From contig JAJDDY010000084.1 in the NCBI GenBank assembly GCA_029260075.1, positions 1 through 64,000 of the forward strand: DNA of 64,000 nt, written 5' to 3'. The stretch comes from Phycisphaerae bacterium (lineage in GTDB: Bacteria > Planctomycetota > Phycisphaerae > UBA1845). Below, piece after piece: positions 34,501 through 41,706 of this stretch (position 1 is the first letter of the stretch; the number at the start of each line of letters is the position of its first letter). Under the pieces are notes generated by a model. That model searched no databases. It was given only the letters and a program-made list of their open reading frames with translations, and was not told the origin of the DNA. Made by a program: the position numbers and the translations under genes.

Positions 34501-36630
34501 ATCAGCGCGGATTGCGATGGCAACGGCGTGCCCGACGAATGTTCCCCCACGCCCAACGGCGCCTGCTGCAATGGCATACCCGGGTGTGCGCTAATGACCC
34601 AGCAGGCGTGCTTGGACTTGGGTACGCAATTCCCGGCTACCGGGTGGACGTACCAAGGTAATTGTACGCGCTGTCCGACGCAGAACACGTCGACGGCCGA
34701 GCACGATGGCGTCGCGGTGGTTCACTTTCCTGTCGGCGCGCAGGAGTGTGCTGGTGGGGCCCTTCTTGCCACCAACCGCGGCTGCCTTGCGGTTGGCTTC
34801 ATTGATGCGTGGAAGACAGACGTGGACTCCGTCATGAGGCACACCTTCGGCATCCCCGAATCGCCAGCTATTCCTGCCGGTTTCTTCGGTCTGGGTTCGG
34901 ACGCCTACACGGGATTTGTCGAATTGGAAGGGTCACGACTTGGATCTACGTCGTTCGGCGAGTTCGGTCAGGCCGACACGCTCATCCGGCGCTTCGCAGA
35001 CCCATTCGATCGCTGCGACGTACCCTCACCGGTGCCGTCGACCGTCGATATAGAAATCGTCGCGCTCAATCTCGTCAGTACGGCGGCGATTATCGTTACG
35101 TTCAATGGTGGCGCAAGTACCGAACGGTGGGGCGTGTCCGTTGACGTTGGCGATGTGCCACCCACGACCTTGGGTTCACTGACCGCCGTCAAGACGCACT
35201 GCAACGGCGGCACATACAATTCAGTGCTGCCGGTCTTCCCGCGGTTCACGTTCAAGAGATGTGATCCGGCGGTGATCAATCAGTGCGTACCGGAGCCGTT
35301 TGGACCGACGGAAGTCCTCGACACCGGACTCGCCGGCCTACCAGAGATTATTCTCGTTCAAAATGCCAACGCGCCGTGGAGCCACGACTTGGAGCCGGAA
35401 ATGAGATTGCCGGTCGATCCATGTACGGGGTTCCACCCGGGCGTGGAAGATCAGGTGAAGATCCTCGTTTGCGACTGTGACGGCAACGGACTGCGCGACA
35501 AATGCGACATTGAATCCGATGCCTCGCTCGATTGCACTGGAAACGGCAGCCACAACGCCTGCGACATTGCAGCCGGTGCGGCCGATTGCGACGGTAACAA
35601 TATCCCGGACCAGTGTGAGCCTGATTGCAATGGCAATGGTGTCGTCGATGCGTGCGACCTCAATGCGACGGACCCGGACGGCAACGGCCTAGTGAGTGCG
35701 GATTGCGATGGAAACAACAACCCGGACGAATGCGATCCGGATTGCAACGGCAACGATGTGCCCGACACGTGCGACGTCGACCTGAGCGATCCCGATGGTA
35801 ATGGGCTGGTGAGTAGCGACTGCAACAGCAACGGTGTTCCCGATAAGTGCGAGTCCGACTGCAACGACAATGGCATTGCCGACGCCTGCGAATTCGTCGT
35901 CGGCGGGATGGAAGATGGAGACGGGAACGGTCTGCTTGATGCATGCGACTGCAACACAACCATCTTGCCGCTCGCACCGGTGGCTGATCCGAACGTTGTC
36001 GCCAAGCCTCGCTACCTGTCATTCGCAGCCACAACGCCCGGTACGTACGCCATCAAGATAACCCTGGTCGACTTACCCGGCGCGTTCAGCGTGTTCAACG
36101 GCGAGAGCTTCTGGGCGGGGAAACCGGTAGAGTTGACTGAGCAACCCGGCGTCGTGTTCCCCAGCGATGCCCCTCCGGGGGTCGCCACATACATGGGCGC
36201 GACGCTGTCGTGTACGGCGGTCTTTGAGAATTGGAATTCGATCGGGACCGTCCACTTACACGATGAACTCATCATTCCCGGCGCGACATACGAAGTGCGA
36301 GCGATCGAACAGGGTTGTGGGCTAAATGTCTTGAGTTTCTTCTCGGCGCCATTGGCAGTGACGTTGAGCGCCCACGGAGACACGGTAGGATTGTTCGACA
36401 GCGATACGGGTCAATGGACCGCGCCCGACGGAAGTGTGGGCATTCCGTCTGACGTTGTCGCTTGTCTAGACAAATTCAGCGGATTCGCGGGCGCACCCGA
36501 TAAGGTACGCTGCGACCTTGTCCCGAGCGATCCGGACGGCATAATAAGCATTACAGACATAGCGATCGGAGTCGACGCGTTTCAAAGCAAACCCTTCCCG
36601 TTCGCGCCTCCGGTGTCGCCGTGTCCGTAG
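28582..36630 (+). CDS. Giant secreted cysteine-rich protein with GACC modules, EF-hand-like repeats and a conserved C-terminal module
   Basis: 2,682 residues. A signal peptide (about 1-30, ending PHVAAQ) is followed by Cys-rich segments such as CDDGLACTGEFCD and CDDGDACTSDVCD, resembling variable eukaryote-like/myxococcal Cys repeats. At least seven modules of the form G-A-C-C...C...C...GG...G..C recur, for example at about 543, 980, 1035, 1225, 1565, 1850 and 1990. Beta-rich domains lie between them (WWEGFFINTCAMVRIDLCG, RWYTYHASTTGTFQFDLCGD look like pre-peptidase C-terminal type). Residues about 1950-1980 and 2290-2465 are dense DxNGNxxPDxCD repeats (thrombospondin-3/dockerin-like, calcium binding inferred). 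The last ~212 residues form a module shared with the metalloprotease at 57785-60421. No enzyme motif was recognised; a surface or matrix role is likely. Confidence 0.85.
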   Translation: MTFTPQLRFLSMCLAAACTMLIAPRPHVAAQGELQERSSASGKPKSPVPRGEAAAEQTAVGRIESEGPTNAATGGQPCAYDWQCSDLDLCTLDRCATATCAGGTWNGFPCEQDSDCGGVCSGGVSDGLSCVSDLDCCGDGVSVFDGFCVFNSCSALTGSQCVNAVIPAGQFLGGSECDDGLYCNGYETCTASTCVAGTPPCSAALVCDESKGTCAAPCLADAACDDGLACTGEFCDVRTCVGGGNDGGACRSDVDCGVGSCTGGGSGLCVRFAGPCGLGGGCSEPTTVGGAVTCEPGRCCGVGGACTAATFENCQTSGGAWLATDSACQQLSSGADNGCPLIGSGIAPQTYFVVAVGPIVTGPAGALNSVGDDYSIAGAGGFVEVGVLRFAADVHIAAQIAIRFLDSGGNFVEGVTFPEDQRALSPGGGVFTVYFDPPVTVPDTGFVSMSIGAVTPEGAVSWHSTDFTDVGTNDDTLMLVDGASMPPGFLGMCAGGSRDGRWCDFTGGGTDCPDGGTCTDIPDVLAFEIVAQPTPAPLGACCDSNIGTCTDELAWVCRNIGGVFQGVGTICKACSNDPFRRCTAASDCPACQGCGGQGCNDGDACDPDFDCQGGQCVSFFCVGGSNAGAFCDVDVNCGSIGTCGDSAAVCNDVTPLCGSQACCDSFNGSCTPIPPGASCPVGTISLGFGSSCEPNLCAQPDTTGGDNCRLVSTPSFTVPASGSPPITKTVSGNNAPATFDDWVNGECVGGTGAGSLCDPSTTPDPCSDGTIGSGGACTRLCGAEIFNPAGSTRDLGWWEGFFINTCAMVRIDLCGTTDLLGVPLDPAWGNLYAGCPCPTTTIAHTGVDAPVGLGDGTEGSARGEPFCNDDNRWLTFGPLEAGTYYYPIHSASNGTGAVPPGAPYQLHITVSACQVAACCTGDTCQITNELDCATRGGQWLAGAEHRRPRCDGGANDGQICVDTGQCPGGSCVAIGDVVECQSGACNEGACCVDVGDCQDRNAIGNRFDRAECDILGGTYVGGARCQLNPMPCAACSAEQPGNCQFPDGERTVSADRTNGPGRIVADDFVVVSTEIDQLCWWPVFTGDGIGCGDPFPPDGQPAPPTDDWEVRFYQDNNGVPGTLVHEIAPVSVSAKTWRGEGSNIWQYSTVFNPPLQGFNPGDTYWVEISGAGDSDCSIGLLASSDGNGFSLQEHSHFRDEAQAWTFQDHNRAEQDIAFCLGAQSSPTLDVPQPILGACCECNGVCQDDVVWKDCLGFAQIDPLTGALVEIPPTIADAVFSAGSMCTEIVCSNQGGAGGCPSGSPVEEEDCVFPKQVFDGSTTFDTTCSSTDGRAGLYQELGCGELADSTFEKDRWYTYHASTTGTFQFDLCGDTDFNVAMAVYSNGTIICPTVCPPPLGTLLGDQCRTEVCAPAMGDPTFEFRANQGDCFLIRIGGHNGDAGAGQLTIARKCCVCESDTECDDGDACTSDVCDFTGVCTNIDIAIGADECCNTSTGTLTNKNDGQVCTTDTCSGGGNRGNPINTPNTDPCDDGDECTFPDTCDGVGFTDNLACVGISSLCAPCCFAVGACAFITPSACQNANGISLGIAACLGDANGNGVDDACDGIVPAGNDCYRHDCNVTFTFGDPEFVDLPPIPADFFAPGSIPFGGTITLRGAVGQPSDTIFTRGEMMVFGPPPSEQTVSIELLSLDLESCAPITVDMGNNTTTMWNVTVSVPAPGSTYAPAPGTLTALKTGDNGGTFQMSYLMQPIFAFSRQDDPSDVRIFNTGQAGIPPLQLNTLGDASFVHRPAESVAICGENWAPGIFEQPDFSQCCRRVVNVGRGVRQEGVTPNCTGGTGVTCAVTGACCSGEGTCDDTMDSIDCLSTPGNVYKGDFTDCTTDTDGDNIVDVLETDDGCLNPDNCNTGTSPTLADTDGDGCSDDQEQQAATPTDACDTCDYSASCVDLTNNDCNGNGERDDCDIDPSDPDGNGQISADCDGNGVPDECSPTPNGACCNGIPGCALMTQQACLDLGTQFPATGWTYQGNCTRCPTQNTSTAEHDGVAVVHFPVGAQECAGGALLATNRGCLAVGFIDAWKTDVDSVMRHTFGIPESPAIPAGFFGLGSDAYTGFVELEGSRLGSTSFGEFGQADTLIRRFADPFDRCDVPSPVPSTVDIEIVALNLVSTAAIIVTFNGGASTERWGVSVDVGDVPPTTLGSLTAVKTHCNGGTYNSVLPVFPRFTFKRCDPAVINQCVPEPFGPTEVLDTGLAGLPEIILVQNANAPWSHDLEPEMRLPVDPCTGFHPGVEDQVKILVCDCDGNGLRDKCDIESDASLDCTGNGSHNACDIAAGAADCDGNNIPDQCEPDCNGNGVVDACDLNATDPDGNGLVSADCDGNNNPDECDPDCNGNDVPDTCDVDLSDPDGNGLVSSDCNSNGVPDKCESDCNDNGIADACEFVVGGMEDGDGNGLLDACDCNTTILPLAPVADPNVVAKPRYLSFAATTPGTYAIKITLVDLPGAFSVFNGESFWAGKPVELTEQPGVVFPSDAPPGVATYMGATLSCTAVFENWNSIGTVHLHDELIIPGATYEVRAIEQGCGLNVLSFFSAPLAVTLSAHGDTVGLFDSDTGQWTAPDGSVGIPSDVVACLDKFSGFAGAPDKVRCDLVPSDPDGIISITDIAIGVDAFQSKPFPFAPPVSPCP
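35992..36627 (+). other. C-terminal secretion/anchoring-like module (region of the giant protein)
   Basis: Residues about 2471-2682. Matching landmarks with the metalloprotease (58417-57788): VAKPRYLSF/VAKNRYLTL, TLVDLPGAFSVFNG/TLVDLPGSFSALNG, VFENWNSIGTVHLH/VFADWGAMGTVHVY, IIPGATYEV/IIPGARYDV, GDTVGLFDSDTGQWTAP/GDAVGLFDSNTGEWTPP, DVVACLDKFS/DVVAGLDKFS, ITDIAIGVDAFQ/ITDISLMIDAFR, PFPF/YPFVF and a final PC. The end resembles a dockerin-type half repeat. Confidence 0.75.
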
Positions 36631-36664
36631 TGTATTCTTGTACGGCCCACGCCCACGACGGGTC

Positions 36665-36693
36665 TGTCGGGACCAGTATTGTGCGTCCCGACA
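36665..36693 (+). terminator. Hairpin after the giant protein gene
   Basis: TGTCGGGAC (36665-36673) pairs with GTCCCGACA (36685-36693) across an 11-base loop, 35 bp after the stop codon. There is no T-run. Confidence 0.5.
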
Positions 36694-36799
36694 AGGCGAG
36701 CATGTTCCGCAGGAGCCAGTTTTCCCGGGAAAAGAATCAGACTCCCGCAGCTTGGATGGCAATCGAAAAGGAATCCGATGCGGTTGAAGCCCGTCGACA

Positions 36800-37451
36800 A
36801 GGCTGTTCTTGGAATGGTGGGCGAGCGACTGGGCCGCACCGCAACTGACCGCAAGGTCTTCTCGAAAGGCAGGATATCCGGAGGCCGAGCCCTCGATGTC
36901 GAGGCGAAGGCAGAATGACTGATCGAACTCCGGCTCCTCCGAGAGGTCACTCCGGCGGGGAGGTAGCGGTGGCACCGTAGCTAGGAACAACTCAAGCGCG
37001 CCGTCTTCGATTTTTGGGCTTCTCCGTAATGCTGCAGTTGTTTTCCAAATCGCGAAGACCTTCGCGGCGAACATAACCGGCGGTGTAAGAGTGCCGTACG
37101 TCTTTACCTCCGCACCCTTAGCGAGAAGCTCGTTGAATCGCTAGGCAAGGTGGCGTTGAAGAGTCTCTTTGGACACTTCGATGCTTGCGGCCGAGTGATG
37201 GTAGCGCCGCATCGAAATCCTCGTACAAAGATTGGGGACAGGCCACCGTCAACAACGGTAGCCAGGATTGCCGTTGACCTCTCGCGTCCCCAGTACTCGC
37301 GTTCGCCCTGCGAATCGATAGAATAGTAGCGTCCTGATGCGCTGTGCAGGGATAGACCTTCGACAAGGTTGCCTTTGTCGTCGTAAGCGCGATTTCTTGG
37401 CCGAGCTATGGCGAACACAACCCTAATAGGTGCCTGTGGAATCTCTCGCAA
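36800..37451 (-). pseudogene. Degraded gene of unknown family
   Basis: Protein-like sequence passes through three frames. From the ATG at 37451: MREIPQAPIRVVFAIARPRN, then AYDDKGNLVEGLSLHSASGR and YYSIDSQGEREYWG. The sense then moves frame near 37230 (LYEDFDAALPSLGRKH), and again to RYHHSAASIEVSKETLQRHL. A TAG stop interrupts at 37141-37143, and the frame continues as RFNELLAKGAEVKTYGTLTP, VMFAAKVFAIWKTTAALRR and SEEPEFDQSFCLRLDIEGS before fading. The ETLQRHL-stop-RFNELLAKG part suggests helices. Two shifts and a stop codon make a functional product unlikely. The original family could not be identified. Confidence 0.5.
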
Positions 37452-37460
37452 AAGAAGATA

Positions 37461-37613
37461 CTAGTGCTTTGTCACAGCTAGAATGACGGGTTTACCGAGC
37501 CGCGACCGTGAGGGAGCGGACCCTAGTTAAGCCTTGATCACAGCGTCAAGACGCTCTCTAGTTGTCGGCGCCAGATCGAGCCACCGGTATCTCTACGTGT
37601 GACAGAGCACTAG
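37461..37613. mobile_element. Complete family A MITE-like element
   Basis: 153 bp with terminal inverted repeats CTAGTGCTTTGTCAC (37461-37475) and GTGACAGAGCACTAG (37599-37613), differing at one position. The interior starts with the family A core CCGCGACCGTGAGGGAG but lacks the second half of the usual hairpin. The CTAG at both ends fits a TA duplication within a CTAG target. No open frame. Confidence 0.75.
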
Positions 37614-37646
37614 GCAGGGCGGTTTCGGTTTCGGTCAAATTCATCT

Positions 37647-37733
37647 GGAGGAGTGGCCGAGCGGCTGAAGGCGACGGTCTTGAAAACCGTTAGGCGAGTA
37701 ATCGTCTCGGGGGTTCGAATCCCTCCTCCTCCG
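37647..37733 (+). tRNA. tRNA-Ser, anticodon TGA
   Basis: An 87-nt class II tRNA: acceptor GGAGGAG/CTCCTCC, anticodon loop CTTGAAA (TGA, reading UCA/UCN), a long variable arm (GGCGAGTAATCGTC), T loop GGTTCGAATCC and G73, as in serine tRNAs. CCA is not encoded. It lies 34 bp downstream of a complete family A element. Confidence 0.95.
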
Positions 37734-37973
37734 ATTGTTGGGTGTCGGATCAGTTTGCACGGATCCGCGTGCTGTCCTCTCTTTCGCAGGTCTTGCTGTG
37801 TGTGACGCGCCGAGGAGGGCACGCCCGCTTCGGCGCGCATGTGCGCTCGGTCTGCGCGTCTTGGAAGGCGGTCGGTTGACATTCACGTTCGGATTTCGTT
37901 AGAACGCATTGCGTCCGTGGGCGGGGGTGGTAGCATCGTTCCGTTCGAGTTCGACAAATCTGGAGGTTGAGAC

Positions 37974-38489
37974 ATGTCTTGGCGAATGGTTTTTGGCGTT
38001 GTGAGCGTGCTGTCAACAGTCTCGTGCATTGGAGCGCGTCGGTTTGAGGACGCGCCCGTTAGAATCCACGCCGATGCTGAAGGTGCACAGGTGCGCATTT
38101 CGATTGGAAGACGGGGCATAGAGAACCCCAACTTCGGTGCGATTCGAGTGGACCCACCAGCAGCGATCCTCAATATTTCCCTCACACCGCCCGATTTCGC
38201 TGCGTGTCCAAGGATGTGCGACTTCGAGATCGGCGATAGTGCGAACTTGAGTGTTGGTGAACTCGAGGACTACATCAACGATAGATGCCTCGCGAGCGAC
38301 CGTGATTGTTCCGTCGAAGCCAGCGAGACCAAGCTCGAGTCGTCCTGCCCCTTCGAACTAACCCTCGGTGTTCGAAAGACGAGTTGGGACGATGGCGCCG
38401 GCGTTTCGATGCTGCTGGTCTCGGGTGAAGTTGTCGATCTGGCCGCCGCAACGAGCCCATACTCGACGAGTTTCGCTGTCGTGCCTTAG
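37974..38489 (+). CDS. Small secreted protein of unknown function
   Basis: 171 residues with an N-terminal signal (MSWRMVFGVVSVLSTVSCIG). Cys18 could be a lipoprotein site, but the residues before it (STVSC) fit the lipobox poorly. The mature part is mixed beta with six cysteines (CPRMC, DRC, RDC, SSC among them), which suggests disulfides in the periplasm. GGAGG 7 bases before the ATG at 37974 makes the start secure. It converges on the kinase gene at 38496, with only 6 bp between the two stops. Family not recognised. Confidence 0.75.
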   Translation: MSWRMVFGVVSVLSTVSCIGARRFEDAPVRIHADAEGAQVRISIGRRGIENPNFGAIRVDPPAAILNISLTPPDFAACPRMCDFEIGDSANLSVGELEDYINDRCLASDRDCSVEASETKLESSCPFELTLGVRKTSWDDGAGVSMLLVSGEVVDLAAATSPYSTSFAVVP

Positions 38490-38495
38490 CGCGAA

Positions 38496-41189
38496 TCAGT
38501 TCGGCGGTGCTTCGTCTTGTGTCGTGCGCATGGTCGAGAGCTGCATCGCTGCCAATTCGGACTCGGCCGCGACAGCCGCGTCAAAGTCGGTACATTTCTC
38601 GAACCACACAAGTGCATCCGAGAAGCGACCACGCGCTTTCGCCCCAAGCCCGAGGTAGTAATACGCTTCACATTGTCTTCGCGCGCCGGTGACGTCTTGC
38701 AACAATGTCGACTCGGCTACGCCGCGTTCACAGCACGTTACAAGCATTGAGGCCCACGGGTCACCTTCGGCAGCAGTATGCGCAGCTTTAAGCGCGATCG
38801 CCGCCTTGGCCCCATCATTGCGTTCGAGGTGGATATCCCAGATCCAGAGCAAGAGTTGCGCGGCGTCGGCCCCATTCCTTTTCTGCGACGCGACTTTCGA
38901 AAGGTCGGGGATCGCACTTTCGTGCTTACCCGTGAGCATTTTCGCCATGCCGCGGGACAAACGAAATCTACCTCGAGGATCCCAGAGATCGGGTTGGAGC
39001 GTTTCAGCTATGTCGAAGTCCGCAATGGCGGCCTCGTAGTTCTGCTGTCTGTTGGCTACGACGGCGCGCATCGAGTACGCCTGCGATTCCCATTCGTCAT
39101 CCACCGTACTGTCGGTTCGGGCAAGCTTAAGCGCGTGATCGTAGGCGATCCTAGCGCGATCCAGATTTCCGATCTCTCGCCACACCTCGCCACATTGCAT
39201 GTACGTTTCGGGGTATACGACCGGTTGGTTGTTCAAGCCTTCACATTCTGATCGGGCGAGGGTCTGGTCGGTTTCAAGCAGAGCGCGGATTCGAGTGGGC
39301 ATCGCTTCGGGACCGAGGTCAGGATTGATTTCCAAAGCATGGGTGCAATCGCGCAACGCTGTGTCCCATGCTCCGAGATCGTTGTATACGCCCGCACGAC
39401 TGATGAGCGTACGAGCGGCATCGGGCTTGCGTTGGATGGCCTCACCGTACGCGAGCAAGGCTTCGTTCAAACGCCCTTGCTTCCATCGCGCCAAGCCAAG
39501 AACATTCCAAGCCGTTGACGAAGCGGATTCCAACTCGACGAGTATTTTCGCATCGGTCTCGGCCGCTACAAAGTCGCGTAGTTGTAGGTATCGCCACGCT
39601 CGCGCGAGACGGATGCTGAACCGTTCGTCGTGCTTTGTGGATCGCTTGAGCGCCTTGTTAAGAAGTGCGACGGCAAGCTTGGCCTCGTCGGGCGATAGGG
39701 CGAGCGCGTAGTAGTACTCACTGCCGGGGGAAACGGTGACGTCCTCCGTTCCGCGCGGTCGGTTCAAGTGGCGCATTTGCTCAAGCGCCGAGAGCATCGC
39801 CTGAGCATCTGCATAATTCGGGTGGTCTTTCGGAATGACTTGCACCGCGATCGCAGCCTGTTCTCGACTACCGGCAGCAACCCATGCCGACGCCAGTAGT
39901 AAGCGAATATCGAATCGATCGCGGTCCAGTTGGAGGGCGTGCTCGTAGAGCGAAATTGCGGTATGGGGATCGCTCACCGAGCGCGCTTCTGCCAGGAGTG
40001 CTTGCACCGAAGCGTGTCGGCTTCGCTGATGAAGCACAAGACTTGTTGCTGTGAGGGTCGCCAGGATTGCGCCTGCGAGACCTATCACGATCTTGCCGCG
40101 GTGCTTCCTCCAGGACCGACGAATCGGGCTCGAAACAACACTGGGAAGATTCCCGTCAAGGTACAGTCGTAGATCGTCGCCGAGCTCGCGCGCCGACGAA
40201 TAGCGGGCGTCGGAATTCTTCGCGATCGCCCTCATGACGATCCTGTCCAGCCCGTTCGCTTTGAGCTCCCGTCGAAGGATTCGGGTGTGAACACGTCGCG
40301 CTGTCGCGATCTGTTCGGCGCCTCGGGCCATTGATGAGAGTCGATCGCTCGGACTCGGGCACGGATAGTTGCGGATGTATTCCGCAATCTTGCTACGCGG
40401 AATGTTGCTGGGAATTCCGCCGATCGGATAATCTCCGACCAAGAGTCGGTATAGCGTCGCACCGAGTGCATAGACATCCCAACATGGTTTGGCGCCCTCG
40501 CTCGAATCTTCGGCCTGCTCCGGGCACATCGTAGGCGGTGTGCCAAACACTTCGCCGTCGTGGGTAAGTGGGTCGTCGGTACGTTTCAGTTCGTGCGCGA
40601 ATCCAAAGTCAACGAGTTTCGGCACGGGCGCACCGTCGACGATTCGAATGAGGATGTTGCCGGGTTTGATGTCGCGGTGAATGATCCCCGATCGGTGGGC
40701 GTGCTCGACGGCGCTGCAGATATCCACCATCAGTTCGACACGCTCTCGAATCGTCAGTCGTTGCCGATCACAGTAGTCGTCGATCCGCCCGTCCGGAATG
40801 AACTCCATAGTAAAGTAGGCGTGTCCATAAGGGTTGAAACCGCAATCGTAGATCTGCGCGATATTGCCGTGCGTCAGGTCGGCGAGCGACTGTTGCTCTC
40901 GTTGAAACCGGACCGCGGTGTCCTTATTTCCGATCCGCTCGGGACGAATCATTTTGAGGGCTTCAAAGCGAAGCCGGTCGGCCCGCTCGATCAAGAAGAC
41001 CTCACCAAACCCGCCGCTGCCAATTCTCTTCTTGAACACATACTTCCCGAACGAATCAGGTAGGTCGTCGTCAAGCGGTATGTTGGGAAGAGGGGTTGGT
41101 GATGGTAGCCGACTCGGATCAACCGACCGGATCTCTCCGAAACCGAGGCTCTCAGTCTGATCTTCGCTATTGTCGTTTCCCTTGATCAT
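38496..41189 (-). CDS. Membrane Ser/Thr protein kinase with C-terminal TPR domain
   Basis: 897 residues. The Hanks-type kinase domain (about 50-345) has glycine loop IGSGGFGEV (56-64), catalytic Lys79 in EALKMI, HRDIKPGNIL (Asp173), DFG (194-196) and GTPPTMCPEQ in the activation segment, where eukaryotic-like kinases usually have GTPxYMxPE. One membrane helix (about 367-386) separates it from an outer region of TPR-type repeats (about 395-860, for example AWNVLGLARWKQGRLNEALL). It is probably a receptor-like kinase phosphorylating cytosolic targets in response to protein contacts outside. It is a single gene; planctomycetes encode many such kinases. Confidence 0.93.
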   Translation of the reverse strand: MIKGNDNSEDQTESLGFGEIRSVDPSRLPSPTPLPNIPLDDDLPDSFGKYVFKKRIGSGGFGEVFLIERADRLRFEALKMIRPERIGNKDTAVRFQREQQSLADLTHGNIAQIYDCGFNPYGHAYFTMEFIPDGRIDDYCDRQRLTIRERVELMVDICSAVEHAHRSGIIHRDIKPGNILIRIVDGAPVPKLVDFGFAHELKRTDDPLTHDGEVFGTPPTMCPEQAEDSSEGAKPCWDVYALGATLYRLLVGDYPIGGIPSNIPRSKIAEYIRNYPCPSPSDRLSSMARGAEQIATARRVHTRILRRELKANGLDRIVMRAIAKNSDARYSSARELGDDLRLYLDGNLPSVVSSPIRRSWRKHRGKIVIGLAGAILATLTATSLVLHQRSRHASVQALLAEARSVSDPHTAISLYEHALQLDRDRFDIRLLLASAWVAAGSREQAAIAVQVIPKDHPNYADAQAMLSALEQMRHLNRPRGTEDVTVSPGSEYYYALALSPDEAKLAVALLNKALKRSTKHDERFSIRLARAWRYLQLRDFVAAETDAKILVELESASSTAWNVLGLARWKQGRLNEALLAYGEAIQRKPDAARTLISRAGVYNDLGAWDTALRDCTHALEINPDLGPEAMPTRIRALLETDQTLARSECEGLNNQPVVYPETYMQCGEVWREIGNLDRARIAYDHALKLARTDSTVDDEWESQAYSMRAVVANRQQNYEAAIADFDIAETLQPDLWDPRGRFRLSRGMAKMLTGKHESAIPDLSKVASQKRNGADAAQLLLWIWDIHLERNDGAKAAIALKAAHTAAEGDPWASMLVTCCERGVAESTLLQDVTGARRQCEAYYYLGLGAKARGRFSDALVWFEKCTDFDAAVAAESELAAMQLSTMRTTQDEAPPN

Positions 41190-41706
41190 TGGAGACCGAA
41201 CGCATGTGTCAGTTCGACGGAACAGCGTCTGCTAACGTAAGCAATTTCGTGCAGCCGTCTATGCGACCCGCCCGACCGGGCGATGGGGAGATCAAGTCCG
41301 TTTGACTTGTCCCGTTGCGATGGACAGGCGCCGGCTCATTATAGTTCCCGACGATCAATTCTCTAGAGCGAGCTCAATCCTATTGTCGCGTCCGATCGCG
41401 GCTTTCTTCGGGACGTCATCGTCGTGCGCCGCTACGTTCGGACTGAGAATGCCATAGTGTATCACCAACCCTTGATTTTCGGATTTCGTTCGTTTTTTCA
41501 GAGCGGCGACCGTAATAACGTGTGTGAGAAGACCTAGTAGACGGTTTGCGATGAACCGATCCGCGACCGTGAGGGAGCGTTTTCAAGCTGTCACTACGGG
41601 CTTTCAAGCGTCCGCTTCCTGACGGGCGCGGCTCGGCAATACGCTTCTGCCGTCCGTTCGACCGCCCTTTTCGCCGCTGACAAGTGTTCCGGAGAAAGCC
41701 GGTCGA
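41190..41706. repeat. Repeat-filled intergenic region (family A and D pieces)
   Basis: No gene. About 41490-41525 is a degenerate piece (CAGAGCGGCGACCGTAAT). About 41560-41640 is a family A copy with CCGCGACCGTGAGGGAG, a TTTCAAGCTGTCACTACGGG spacer and CGCTTCCTGACGGGCGCGGC. CTAG at 41707-41710 again coincides with the stop codon of the next gene, although the sequence beside it is no longer a clear terminal repeat. Confidence 0.55.

Noticed and set aside
35480-35900. Regularly repeated DNA that might suggest a CRISPR array
   Set aside because: The repeats are in frame and encode DxNGNxxPDxCD units of the giant protein; there are no constant direct repeats with unique spacers.
36466-36800. 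Continuation of the degraded gene's open frame to 36466
   Set aside because: After about 36800 the composition becomes random-like and the frame overlaps the end of the giant gene on the other strand.
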